DNA of 64,000 nt from CBDDCA01 sp965218205 (GTDB taxonomy: Bacteria > Spirochaetota > Spirochaetia > WTKD01 > G963693115), in assembly GCA_965218205.1 (NCBI GenBank), contig OZ244590.1, positions 1,054,001-1,118,000 on the forward strand, in the 5' to 3' direction. A program made the position numbers and the translations under genes. Of the stretch, positions 8,887 through 17,807 are shown piece after piece. Within the stretch, counting starts at the first letter, position 1. Each line of letters opens with the position of its first letter. Below the pieces are notes generated by a model. That model was not told where the DNA came from. It worked only from the letters and a program-made list of their open reading frames with translations, and made no database searches.

Positions 8887-10248
8887 ATGGATTTTATATG
8901 GAAGTTAAATTCTAATATCAATAATTTTGTTTGGGGTTGGCCTGTAATAAGTTTGCTTGTTATTACGGGTATATTCCTTATGTTAGGATTAAAATTTATC
9001 CCATGGAGAAATTTATTTCAAGCCATATCGTATGCTTTTTCTAATAAAAAAGCACCAGAAGATACAGAGAAAGGAGTATCGCCACGAGCAGCCTTATTTA
9101 CTGCAATGGCTGCGACAGTTGGGACTGGAAATATCGCTGGAGTAGCAACGGCTATTTATTTCGGTGGTCCTGGTGCATTGTTTTATATGTGGGTTATGGC
9201 TTTGATTGGAATGGCTACAAAATATACAGAAGTGACGCTTGCTGTTCATTATCGAGAAGTAAATAAAAAAGGGGAATTTGTGGGCGGTCCTATGTATTAC
9301 ATAAAAAATGGCTTAAAGAATCGTTTTCCCATTTTTGCTAGTATACTTGCTGTATCATATGCTGTGTTTGGTGCATTTAGTGCATTGTTTACAGGTGGTT
9401 CCATACAATCACATGCTATTGCTTCATCAATCAATGAAACTTTAAGTGTTTCTATAGCACCTTTCATTGGTATCGTTATTACAATTTTAGCAGGATTGGT
9501 AATTGTTGGTGGAGTAAAACGAATTGCAAAAGTAGCAGATAAGCTGGTTCCCGCTATGATAGTATTGTACATATCTGGAGGTATAATTACTATGATAATA
9601 TTTGCTAAAAATATTCCTGCAGCATTTTCATCTATTTTTGCAGGTGCATTTGGAATAGGGGCAATCACAGGAGGTGCTGCGGGCAGTATCGTAAAATATG
9701 CCATATCGTATGGATTTCGACGCGGTATATTTTCAAACGAATCAGGATTAGGTACTGCAGCCATTGCACATGCATCGTCAAACACCAAGAATGCTGTTCA
9801 TCAAGGTATGATAAGCGTACTTGGAGTATTTATTGACACTATCATTGTATGTACATTTACAGGACTTGTAATTATTATATCTGGAATGTATAGCCCAGGA
9901 GGAGAACTCAACGGTGCAGCACTTACCACAGCAAGTTTTGGTGCAGCATTTACAGGAGGAGGAGTTTTGGTATCTGTCTGTTTGTCTTTGTTTGCTTTTA
10001 CAACTATTTTAGGATGGGCATTGTATGGAGAACGATGTATAGGATATCTATTCAAAAATTCATCTGTAGTGATTACTATTTATCGCTATATTTTTCTTAT
10101 TTGTGTATATGTAGGTTCGGTGGCATCACTTGATAAAATCTGGGGAGTTGCAGATACTGCAAATGGGCTTATGTCCATACCAAACTTAATTGGACTTATT
10201 TTATTAGGTCCTGTTGTATTTAGATTGTCTAAGAAAGAAAAGCAATAA
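8887..10248 (+). CDS. sodium:alanine symporter, AGCS family
   Basis: This inner-membrane transporter of 453 residues imports alanine (or glycine) with sodium. It carries the family signature AATVGTGNIAGVATAIYFGG around residues 78-97, followed by a GATKYTE-like segment (GMATKYTEVTLAVHYR), and about ten hydrophobic segments. GAxGSIVKYAISYGFRRGIFSNESGLG is also family-typical. It is followed nine bases later by alanine dehydrogenase, so the pair would take up alanine and deaminate it. Its length matches the family. A strong GAGGAGG site fixes the start. Confidence 0.93.
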   Translation: MDFIWKLNSNINNFVWGWPVISLLVITGIFLMLGLKFIPWRNLFQAISYAFSNKKAPEDTEKGVSPRAALFTAMAATVGTGNIAGVATAIYFGGPGALFYMWVMALIGMATKYTEVTLAVHYREVNKKGEFVGGPMYYIKNGLKNRFPIFASILAVSYAVFGAFSALFTGGSIQSHAIASSINETLSVSIAPFIGIVITILAGLVIVGGVKRIAKVADKLVPAMIVLYISGGIITMIIFAKNIPAAFSSIFAGAFGIGAITGGAAGSIVKYAISYGFRRGIFSNESGLGTAAIAHASSNTKNAVHQGMISVLGVFIDTIIVCTFTGLVIIISGMYSPGGELNGAALTTASFGAAFTGGGVLVSVCLSLFAFTTILGWALYGERCIGYLFKNSSVVITIYRYIFLICVYVGSVASLDKIWGVADTANGLMSIPNLIGLILLGPVVFRLSKKEKQ

Positions 10249-10257
10249 GGATATTCT

Positions 10258-11370
10258 ATGGTAATTGGTACTGTAAGAGAAATTAAAAATCATGAGTATC
10301 GTGTTGGGATAACTCCAGCAGGAGTCAGAGAACTTATTCATAATGGGCACGAAGTAATTGTTGAAAGCAATGCAGGAACAGGAATTGGTTTTGAAGATTC
10401 TCACTATACGCATGCAGGAGCAAAAATTATACCAACAGCAAGCGATGTCTTTCAAAAGGCTGACATAATAGTCAAAGTCAAAGAATTGCAATCATCAGAA
10501 TATGGAATGCTTCGTCCAAATCAAATTCTCTTTACATTTTTACACCTTGCCCCAGATCCTATTCAAACAAAAGCGCTCGTTGAGAGTAACTGTATAGCTA
10601 TTGCCTATGAAACAATTACTGATGTCTACGGGCGCTTGCCAATTCTTACCCCTATGTCAGAAATAGCAGGACGCATGTCTATTCAAGTAGGAATGCATCA
10701 TCTTGAGAAAGCACAGGGAGGCTCTGGAGTGCTTCTGTCGGGTGTTCCAGGTGTTGATCCTGCAAAAGTAGTGATACTGGGAGGCGGTGTCGTTGGCAGA
10801 AATGCAGCACGCATTGCATTAGGTGTTGGCGCTGAGGTAATTTTGATGGATCGTGAAGTAGCACATTTAAGAGAATCGGATTTTTTATACAAAGGACAGT
10901 TGAAAATACGCTATGCAAACAAGGACTCTATAGAAAGTTCAATTCAAGAAGCAGATTTAGTCATAGGTGCAGTGCTCATCCCTGGGGCTGCTGCACCCAA
11001 GCTGATAAAACGAGAAATGCTCAAAAAGATGAAGCCGAGATCTGTTCTTGTGGATGTTGCAGTCGATCAAGGCGGATGCTTTGAAACGTCAAAAATTACA
11101 ACACATGAAGATCCTACATTTGTAATAGATGACATTATTCACTATGGTGTAGCGAACATACCTGGCAATGTTTCTGTAACAGCAACTCTTGCACTAACGA
11201 ATGTTACTTTGCCTGTTATTACTGCCATTGCAAATAAAGGATGGCAGCAAGCATGTAAAGATGATGTTCATCTCAAACGTGGAGTAAATGTTGCATATGG
11301 TGCGGTTACAAATAAGGCTGTTAGTGAAGCGTTGAACTATACCTATACTTCAATGGAAAGCGTACTTTGA
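10258..11370 (+). CDS. ald: alanine dehydrogenase
   Basis: The enzyme interconverts L-alanine and pyruvate plus ammonium with NAD. At 370 residues it has the usual family length. The catalytic and substrate residues known for Bacillus alanine dehydrogenase are in place at the same numbers: Arg15, Lys75, His96 and Asp270. The NAD-binding glycine motif GGGVVG is at 175-180, followed by the acidic D198 that ends the second Rossmann strand. It is translated right after the symporter gene (nine-base gap), which points to alanine use as a carbon, nitrogen or energy source. Confidence 0.96.
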   Translation: MVIGTVREIKNHEYRVGITPAGVRELIHNGHEVIVESNAGTGIGFEDSHYTHAGAKIIPTASDVFQKADIIVKVKELQSSEYGMLRPNQILFTFLHLAPDPIQTKALVESNCIAIAYETITDVYGRLPILTPMSEIAGRMSIQVGMHHLEKAQGGSGVLLSGVPGVDPAKVVILGGGVVGRNAARIALGVGAEVILMDREVAHLRESDFLYKGQLKIRYANKDSIESSIQEADLVIGAVLIPGAAAPKLIKREMLKKMKPRSVLVDVAVDQGGCFETSKITTHEDPTFVIDDIIHYGVANIPGNVSVTATLALTNVTLPVITAIANKGWQQACKDDVHLKRGVNVAYGAVTNKAVSEALNYTYTSMESVL

Positions 11371-11449
11371 TATTTGTAATTCATAAAAAGATAATTTGCA
11401 AGTTAAAATTCTAGTAAATCTTGTGTTGTGGGTATTTTTTTTGCTCTTT

Positions 11450-11475
11450 TGTCGCATTTAGTCCTTTAATCTGCA
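11450..11475 (+). repeat. 26-bp dispersed repeat, copy 2
   Basis: TGTCGCATTTAGTCCTT is followed by TAATCTGCA and preceded by TTTTTTTTGCTCTTT. It matches 7268-7293 and the reverse complement of 24796-24819. It lies about 20 bp upstream of the predicted grpE promoter. Confidence 0.65.
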
Positions 11476-11493
11476 ATTTTCGTTACATAAACA

Positions 11494-11522
11494 TTGCACA
11501 ATTTTTTATATAGTTGTATAAT
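11494..11522 (+). promoter_or_regulatory. predicted sigma-70 promoter for grpE-dnaK-dnaJ
   Basis: TTGCAC (11494-11499), a 17-bp spacer, and a perfect TATAAT (11517-11522). No CIRCE element (TTAGCACTC-N9-GAGTGCTAA) is present around it and no hrcA gene precedes grpE here, so control by HrcA is not supported by this sequence. Confidence 0.7.
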
Positions 11523-11606
11523 AAGATAAAAACAGAAAAACAAAAACGATATGGAAAAAAATAATATAGTATCTCCATTCTATAAAGAAAAGCAAAGTGA
11601 GGGTTT

Positions 11607-12350
11607 ATGAAGCATGTTTCGCAGCAAAAGTCTTCTGGTCATGTAGGAGATGAAAATACACACAATAACAGTACACACTCTAAACATAAAGCAGCAAATA
11701 AGGAAAGTACAGTACATGTTGCCAGAGATGCCGATGCCGCTAAAACAACAAAAACAAAAGAGACATATAAAGATACTACTGCTACTGTGAGTGATATTCC
11801 AAACGCTTCCGATATTAAAGAAGAAACAGTACAAGAAATACAGCAAAAAGAATCTGTCTTAGATAAAGCAGATGAAAATGCTCGCTTAAAAGAAGAGTTA
11901 CTTCGTCTTCATGCTGATATGGAGAACACAAAGAAGCGATTAACACGTCTTTTTGAAGATAGAGTAAGAGATAAAACGGTAGCTATTCTAATGGATATTA
12001 TTGAGCATATTGATAATTTTGAACGTGCGTTTGATTCGCATAAACAAATGATAAATAGTAATGAAAACAATGAAGCTAAGAAAGGCACAGATACAAGTGC
12101 TATTTTTGATGGATTTGGAATGATAAAAAATCATTTAGTGACCACTCTAAAAAATAATTGGGGACTTAATACCATAGATGCATTACATAAAGAATTTAAC
12201 CCCGATGAGCATGAAGCTGTTATGCAAGAAAACTCCGAAAAAATAGATCATCCTACAGTGGTGCAAGAGTTTATGAAAGGTTACACATATTTAGGTAAGG
12301 TTATTCGACCCGCTAAGGTCAAAGTTGCATTGCCAAAAGATAATAAATAA
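11607..12350 (+). CDS. grpE: GrpE nucleotide exchange factor
   Basis: GrpE releases ADP from DnaK. The first 90 residues are a low-complexity, charged Thr/Ala/Lys extension. A coiled coil follows (about 88-130, LKEELLRLHADMENTKKRL) and then the conserved beta domain ending in GYTYLGKVIRPAKVKVA, the family signature. The motif FNPDEHEAV is also typical. At 247 residues it is longer than average only because of the N-terminal tail. The GTGAGGG site precedes the ATG. dnaK follows after 36 bp and dnaJ after that, forming a complete chaperone operon. Confidence 0.95.
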   Translation: MKHVSQQKSSGHVGDENTHNNSTHSKHKAANKESTVHVARDADAAKTTKTKETYKDTTATVSDIPNASDIKEETVQEIQQKESVLDKADENARLKEELLRLHADMENTKKRLTRLFEDRVRDKTVAILMDIIEHIDNFERAFDSHKQMINSNENNEAKKGTDTSAIFDGFGMIKNHLVTTLKNNWGLNTIDALHKEFNPDEHEAVMQENSEKIDHPTVVQEFMKGYTYLGKVIRPAKVKVALPKDNK

Positions 12351-12386
12351 AAAAAAATAAAATAATAAGTAAAAAGGAGAGAGAAA

Positions 12387-14309
12387 ATGGGAAAAATAAT
12401 AGGGATTGATTTAGGTACTACAAATAGTTGTGTTGCAGTAATAGAAGGAGGAGATCCTATTGTAATACAAAATTCAGAAGGACAGCGAACTACACCTTCT
12501 ATTGTTTCTTTTGCAAAAAAAGGAGATACACTTGAACGTTCTGTTGGACAATCAGCTAAAAACCAATTAGTTACAAACCCTGAAAAAACAATATATTCTA
12601 TTAAACGTTTTATGGGTAGGAGCTTTGATGAAGTTTCTGAAGAAATGAAGCGTATTTCATACAAGATAGCAAAAGATAAAAATAGTGTAATTATTGAATG
12701 TGATGATAAACGCTATACTCCCCCTGAAATTTCTTCTGCCATTTTGCAAAAAATGAAAAAAACAGCAGAAGATTATCTTGGAGAAACAGTAACAGAAGCA
12801 GTAATTACTGTGCCAGCATATTTTAATGATGCTCAGAGACAAGCAACAAAAGATGCAGGTAAAATTGCAGGGCTTGATGTAAAGCGAATAGTAAATGAAC
12901 CAACAGCAGCAGCCTTAGCGTACGGCTTAGATAAAAAATCAAATGATGAGAAAATAGCCGTATACGACTTAGGAGGAGGAACATTTGATATATCTATCCT
13001 TGAACTAGGGGACGGTGTATTTGAAGTATGTTCTACAAATGGGGATACCCATCTTGGAGGGGATAATTTTGATGATGCGGTAGTAAGTTGGCTTATTGCT
13101 GAATTTAAGTCTCAATCTGCGATAGATCTCAGTCAGGATAAAATAGCCTTACAGCGTCTTCGTGAAGCTGCAGAAAAAGCAAAACAAGAGCTTTCAAGCA
13201 CTCAATCGGTAGATATTAACTTGCCGTTTATTACTGCTGATGCAAATGGTCCAAAGCACTTACAGCTAACACTCAGTCGTGCAAAGTTTGAACAGTTGAT
13301 TATAGATTTAGTAGAAAAATCAAAACAGCCTTGTATTCAAGCACTAAAAGATGCAGGGCTAAATGCAAGTGATATAAATGAAGTAATATTAGTAGGAGGA
13401 TCAACACGTATACCGCTTGTTCAAAAAGCAGTAGAAGAAGTATTTCAAAAAAAATCTAACAAAAGTGTCAATCCTGATGAAGTTGTTGCTATGGGAGCTG
13501 CCATACAAGGAGGCATTTTAGCAGGGGATGTAAAAGATGTGTTGTTACTGGATGTTACTCCTTTGTCTTTAGGAATAGAAACTTTAGGAGGAGCATTTAC
13601 TAAGCTCATTGAAAGAAATACTACTATTCCTACAAAGAAATCTCAAATATTTTCTACTGCTGCAGATAATCAAACAGCAGTTACAGTACATGTACTACAA
13701 GGAGAAAGACAAGTAGCATCGCATAATAGAACCTTAGGGCGATTTGAGCTTGTTGGTATAGCTCCAGCACCACGAGGAGTACCACAGATAGAAGTTACTT
13801 TTGATATTGATGCAAATGGTATTGTACATGTATCTGCAAAAGATCTTGGAACAGGCAAAGAACAAAAAATTCGTATTGAAACTTCTTCGGGGTTATCGGA
13901 TGATGAAATAGAAAAAATGGTAAAAGATGCAGAAACACATGCTGAAGAGGATAAAAAACAAAAAGAAGCCATTGAAGTAATAAATAATGCTGAGCAGCTT
14001 CTTTATTCTACTGAGAAATCCTTGAAAGACTTTGGTGATAAAATAGGAGCTGATGATAAGCAAAAAATAGAAGTAGCATTGGAAGATCTAAAAAAAGCGT
14101 TGGAAAATAAAGATAACAGTGATGAAATTAAAGAAAAAACAGAAGCCTTAGCAAAAGTATCTCATGTTCTTGCAGAAAAAATGTATCAAGATGCACAAGA
14201 AAAACAGCAAGCATCAGGAGCATCAGATACCACAAATGCTAATACTACTACTGATGCAAATAGCAAGAATGCTGACTATGAAGTGGTTGATGAAGAAGAA
14301 AATAAATAA
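12387..14309 (+). CDS. dnaK: molecular chaperone DnaK (Hsp70)
   Basis: The 640-residue protein has the ATPase signature IGIDLGTTNSC at its start, the phosphate-2 motif AVYDLGGGTFDIS near 191-203, the connect/adenosine motif VILVGGSTRIPLVQ, and the substrate-binding domain with LLLDVTPLSLGIET. It ends in a disordered Asn/Thr/Asp-rich tail and EEENK, similar to the common EEVDxxK ending. An AAAGGAGAGAG ribosome site precedes the ATG. It is cytoplasmic and works with GrpE upstream and DnaJ downstream. Confidence 0.98.
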   Translation: MGKIIGIDLGTTNSCVAVIEGGDPIVIQNSEGQRTTPSIVSFAKKGDTLERSVGQSAKNQLVTNPEKTIYSIKRFMGRSFDEVSEEMKRISYKIAKDKNSVIIECDDKRYTPPEISSAILQKMKKTAEDYLGETVTEAVITVPAYFNDAQRQATKDAGKIAGLDVKRIVNEPTAAALAYGLDKKSNDEKIAVYDLGGGTFDISILELGDGVFEVCSTNGDTHLGGDNFDDAVVSWLIAEFKSQSAIDLSQDKIALQRLREAAEKAKQELSSTQSVDINLPFITADANGPKHLQLTLSRAKFEQLIIDLVEKSKQPCIQALKDAGLNASDINEVILVGGSTRIPLVQKAVEEVFQKKSNKSVNPDEVVAMGAAIQGGILAGDVKDVLLLDVTPLSLGIETLGGAFTKLIERNTTIPTKKSQIFSTAADNQTAVTVHVLQGERQVASHNRTLGRFELVGIAPAPRGVPQIEVTFDIDANGIVHVSAKDLGTGKEQKIRIETSSGLSDDEIEKMVKDAETHAEEDKKQKEAIEVINNAEQLLYSTEKSLKDFGDKIGADDKQKIEVALEDLKKALENKDNSDEIKEKTEALAKVSHVLAEKMYQDAQEKQQASGASDTTNANTTTDANSKNADYEVVDEEENK

Positions 14310-14362
14310 GAGTTTTTGTAATTTCATAATAGATCATGTAATGAATAGTATGTGGGGGGATC

Positions 14363-15496
14363 ATGTCTCAAAAAAGAGATTACTATGAAGTATTAGGAGT
14401 CGATCGTGATGCTTCAGAGTCAGATATTAAGAAAGCATATAGAAAGCTGGCTATTAAATATCATCCTGATAAAAATCAAGGGAATGCGGAAGCCGAAGCA
14501 GCTTTTAAGGAAGCAACAGAAGCCTATGAAATTCTCTCAGATCAAGAGAAAAGAAGCATCTATAATCAATATGGACACGAAGGAGTAAATGCATCTTTTC
14601 AGGGCGGAGAGCATGATTTTTCAAGCATTTTTCGGGAATTTGGTGACATATTTTCGGGCAGTAGCTTTGAAAGTATTTTTGGTAACTTTGGGGGCTTTGA
14701 GAGCTTTTTTTCGGGAGGGCGGAGATCATCTCGCTCTTCGCAGAGTCAGCTTGATATTCATTTTATTCTTGAGTTAAACTTAGAAGACTCTATACGCGGT
14801 GTAGAGAAAAAGATAGCGTATGAACGTAGCGTATCATGTTCTCAATGTAAAGGGACTGGAGCGAATGGAAATCCAGAGTATCAGCAATGTCCTACTTGTA
14901 GAGGACGAGGTACTGCACAAAGTTCCTTAGGTGCTTTCTTCTCTTTTAGTTCAACCTGTACTCGATGTAATGGAGAAGGGAAAATATTAAAAAATCCATG
15001 TTCTTCTTGTCGAGGAAAAAAATTAGTAACAAAGAAAACTACTGTAAAAATACGTATTCCAAGAGGAGTAGCAGAAAATCATACCTTACAAATGGATGAT
15101 TTAGGACATGAAAGGCAAGGGAGAACAGGCAAAATACTCATGACAATAAAGATTGTTCCTCATAGTTATTATGTTCGTGATCATAATAATTTGATTGTTC
15201 AAGTTCCTATTGATTTTATTACTGCTACACTGGGAGGAGAAGTATATCTTGATTGTATTACTGGAAAAAAAGTGACAATAACTGTTCCTGCAGGCACAAA
15301 GGATAAGTCTCATATTACGATTTCGAGACAAGGAGTAGAACCAGAGTCGGGGTATACGGGAGATTTAATAGTAGTGTTTCGTATTATGCCACTAAAAAAA
15401 GTCAACAAAAAAGCCATTGAGTTATTAAAAGAGGTAAAACATGAGCTTTCTTTAAGCTCTGATACCGTAAAGCCACTACATAGAAATGATGACTAA
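14363..15496 (+). CDS. dnaJ: co-chaperone DnaJ (Hsp40)
   Basis: All DnaJ type A parts are present in order: J domain with HPD at residues 34-36, a Gly/Phe/Ser-rich linker (about 75-125), four zinc-binding CxxCxGxG-type repeats (CSQCKGTG, CPTCRGRG, CTRCNGEG and the weaker CSSCRGKK), and the C-terminal peptide-binding domains with the GDLIVVFRI strand. It stimulates the DnaK ATPase and delivers clients. The 377-residue length is normal. The GGGGGATC stretch before the ATG gives a usable ribosome site. Confidence 0.97.
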   Translation: MSQKRDYYEVLGVDRDASESDIKKAYRKLAIKYHPDKNQGNAEAEAAFKEATEAYEILSDQEKRSIYNQYGHEGVNASFQGGEHDFSSIFREFGDIFSGSSFESIFGNFGGFESFFSGGRRSSRSSQSQLDIHFILELNLEDSIRGVEKKIAYERSVSCSQCKGTGANGNPEYQQCPTCRGRGTAQSSLGAFFSFSSTCTRCNGEGKILKNPCSSCRGKKLVTKKTTVKIRIPRGVAENHTLQMDDLGHERQGRTGKILMTIKIVPHSYYVRDHNNLIVQVPIDFITATLGGEVYLDCITGKKVTITVPAGTKDKSHITISRQGVEPESGYTGDLIVVFRIMPLKKVNKKAIELLKEVKHELSLSSDTVKPLHRNDD

Positions 15497-15568
15497 ATAG
15501 TATGCATGGTAATATACATAGTATGTAAAATAGCTTTTTATATTGCATAATAGGGCGAAATTAAGAGT

Positions 15569-16063
15569 ATGAAGGTAACATTTTTTAGTAACATAGCTAT
15601 ATTATTGATAGTTTGTACTTTTCCTTTGTTTTCTCAGAGTAATACAAAAAAAGATGCTCCAAAATATATTAAAGGCCCTAATGTCGGAAGCCAAGCGTTT
15701 GTCCCAAAAGAATATGCAGGAGAATATAACAAGAATATTGCGGAATATTCGTTACCTTGGATAGTGGCTGATAGAAACTTAGATGGAAAATCTGATTTTG
15801 CTACCCTCGTATATCCAGGAAGTTATGTAAAGAAAATGGAAGTATTAGACTTAGACTATGATGGTATCATTGATGATTATACATTTTATGATGAGGAAGG
15901 AAAAGTGAGTTTTCAGATTATTGACCATAATAAAGATGGAAATGCAGATTTATGGATACAGGTAAAACAAGGAAAGTTTGTACAACGTTTTCAGCGAGAT
16001 AAAAATGGAGATGGGGTAGTAGACATAGACAGAGTGTTTGATAGTACTGTGTTGTTGCAATAA
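15569..16063 (+). CDS. secreted protein with Asp/Asn/Gly-rich EF-hand-like calcium repeats
   Basis: A signal peptide (hydrophobic stretch to LFSQS, about residue 25) suggests export to the periplasm or beyond. The mature part carries four short D-x-N/D-x-D-G-x-x-D loops: DRNLDGKSD, DLDYDGIIDD, DHNKDGNAD and DKNGDGVVD, each followed by a beta strand. This pattern resembles calcium-binding dockerin or thrombospondin type-3 loops. The family is not recognised beyond that. It lies just upstream of the methyltransferase gene (2-base gap), so the two are likely co-transcribed though functionally unrelated. Confidence 0.7.
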   Translation: MKVTFFSNIAILLIVCTFPLFSQSNTKKDAPKYIKGPNVGSQAFVPKEYAGEYNKNIAEYSLPWIVADRNLDGKSDFATLVYPGSYVKKMEVLDLDYDGIIDDYTFYDEEGKVSFQIIDHNKDGNADLWIQVKQGKFVQRFQRDKNGDGVVDIDRVFDSTVLLQ

Positions 16064-16065
16064 TA

Positions 16066-16791
16066 ATGAAAATTTCAGGAAATAATGCGGTGCTTTCTGC
16101 TATTCAAAATGGTAATTTTGGTACTGTATATGTTAGCCCACAACATAGTTTGCTCCCTAAACTAAAGGCTCTTGAACAGAAAAAAAAATGTCGTATTTCC
16201 ATTAAGCCTATTGTATTTTTTAAGCAAGATGATATACGACAGAATATATTGTTACAAGTACAGACCTCTATTACTCATTCAGTGGAGAGTGTAAAAAGCT
16301 GGCTTGATACTAACAAGCATCATAAAAATATGTTGCTGCTGATTTTGGATCATATTCAAGATGCACAAAATTTTGGAGCTATATTTCGTTCAGCTGCTCT
16401 TTTTTCGGTTGATTTGATTGTTGTTCCTAACCGAAGATCTGCTCCGATAAATGAATATACTGTCCGTAGTGCTGCAGGTACTATTTCTTCAGTGCCAATA
16501 TGTTCTGTGCCTAATCTTACTGCAAGTGTAGATATGCTAAAAAAACATGGGTTTTGGATATATACCCTTGATATAGAAGGACAAGCGGTACATCATACTC
16601 TGTTTTCCGATAGGAGTGCTTTTATACTTGGAGCAGAAGGAAGTGGAGTATCTCGCTTATTAAAACAGCATAGTGACTGTACTGTACATATACCGACAAC
16701 AAACATTATCGATTCCTTAAATGTGAGTGTCAGCAATGGCATTATTTGCTATGAGTACAGAAAACAATTTCCTCTCGTAGCTACAGAGTAA
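16066..16791 (+). CDS. TrmH-family (SPOUT) RNA 2'-O-ribose methyltransferase, RlmB-like
   Basis: This 241-residue protein has an N-terminal substrate-binding domain that begins with ISGNNAVLSAI (RlmB proteins begin GxxAVxxAL). The C-terminal SPOUT knot has all three motifs: NFGAIFRSAALF (motif 1, near 105-116), FILGAEGSGVS (motif 2) and IDSLNVSVSNGI (motif 3). Members methylate the 2'-OH of rRNA or tRNA with SAM. The exact target (23S G2251 for RlmB) cannot be told from sequence alone. It converges with the tatD-like gene downstream. Confidence 0.88.
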   Translation: MKISGNNAVLSAIQNGNFGTVYVSPQHSLLPKLKALEQKKKCRISIKPIVFFKQDDIRQNILLQVQTSITHSVESVKSWLDTNKHHKNMLLLILDHIQDAQNFGAIFRSAALFSVDLIVVPNRRSAPINEYTVRSAAGTISSVPICSVPNLTASVDMLKKHGFWIYTLDIEGQAVHHTLFSDRSAFILGAEGSGVSRLLKQHSDCTVHIPTTNIIDSLNVSVSNGIICYEYRKQFPLVATE

Positions 16792-16809
16792 TAGAGAAAC
16801 CATAAACTG

Positions 16810-17589
16810 TTATGCGCTAGGATCTACTTTGAATACATTGCATGCGTTTGTGTATAGAATGTCAGCCATAGCTTCAACTTCTTGTTCTCGTAAAGTAGCT
16901 ATTTGTTGTACAGTGTAATGTATGTAGCTAGGTTTGTTACGTTTTCCTTTTAGTTCAGCTGGAATCATAAAAGGACTTTCACTCTCTACAAGAATATTTT
17001 TATCAGGAATATTAGCGGCTGTTTCGCGTAGTTGTTTTGCTGTGCGGTATGTTACACTTCCTGTAAAAGAGAAATATGCGTTAGGCAAGATAGACAATAT
17101 CTCTTGAGCGTACTCCCAATTTTCAGAATAACAATGAAGTATGACGGGAATATTTGGCTTGATTTGTCGTAGCACATCAATAATTTCTTTTCCTACTTCT
17201 CTGTTATGAATGATAACGGGATATTGAATTTTTTCCGCTATCTCTAAATGGCGTATAAAAAATTCTATCTGTTGGTTTTTATTTCCGTATTTTCTATCTA
17301 AGCCTGTTTCTCCAATAGCCACTACTTTGTCTAACATGGCAAGTTTTTCCACTTCTTCTTCCCACTTAAAATGGGTGTGGGTTACTTCTGATGGAGATAT
17401 GCCAACACTAAAATAAACATTCTGAGCAAGAATAAGATTGTCATAGAGAGGCTTAAAATCTTGCAAGTTATTACATATGTTTATAATACCAACAACATGT
17501 TTCGATTTTGCTTCTTGTGCAATAATAACTTGAGAGATAGGGTCATCGTTAATGAGCCCTAGATGAGCATGGGTATCAAAAATTTTCAT
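16810..17589 (-). CDS. TatD-family metal-dependent hydrolase (putative DNase)
   Basis: The 259-residue protein begins with the metal-binding DTHAHL motif (Asp5, His7, His9) and keeps the Glu of AIGETGLD, the His of VIIHNRE and the His of VILHCYSEN. In the last motif the family ETDAP is written ESESP, so the usual Asp ligand is Glu. TatD proteins are cytoplasmic nucleases implicated in DNA repair. The gene stands alone on the minus strand, convergent with the methyltransferase gene. Confidence 0.88.
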   Translation of the reverse strand: MKIFDTHAHLGLINDDPISQVIIAQEAKSKHVVGIINICNNLQDFKPLYDNLILAQNVYFSVGISPSEVTHTHFKWEEEVEKLAMLDKVVAIGETGLDRKYGNKNQQIEFFIRHLEIAEKIQYPVIIHNREVGKEIIDVLRQIKPNIPVILHCYSENWEYAQEILSILPNAYFSFTGSVTYRTAKQLRETAANIPDKNILVESESPFMIPAELKGKRNKPSYIHYTVQQIATLREQEVEAMADILYTNACNVFKVDPSA

Positions 17590-17807
17590 ACATTTTTCCT
17601 ACATTTTATTTATAGTAACAATTCTTAAAAGTTATTGCATTTAGTTATGATGAAGTGCTATAATTATATAAGATAAGTTGCTTTTACTACTTATGCTTAT
17701 TGTATATAAATTAGAGAATTATATCAAGTATGGTCCCTGTTATTATGGTGAATACAATATTTAAGGTAAAGAAAATAGGTATTGATACGATATAGTGTTA
17801 TAGTATT

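Noticed and set aside
9297..10055. Minus-strand frames opposite the alanine symporter
   Set aside because: They are antisense to a well-supported membrane protein gene; their Pro/Ala/Thr-rich content is a complement effect.
11371..11606. CIRCE/HrcA control of grpE-dnaK-dnaJ
   Set aside because: No TTAGCACTC-N9-GAGTGCTAA inverted repeat was found and hrcA does not precede grpE.
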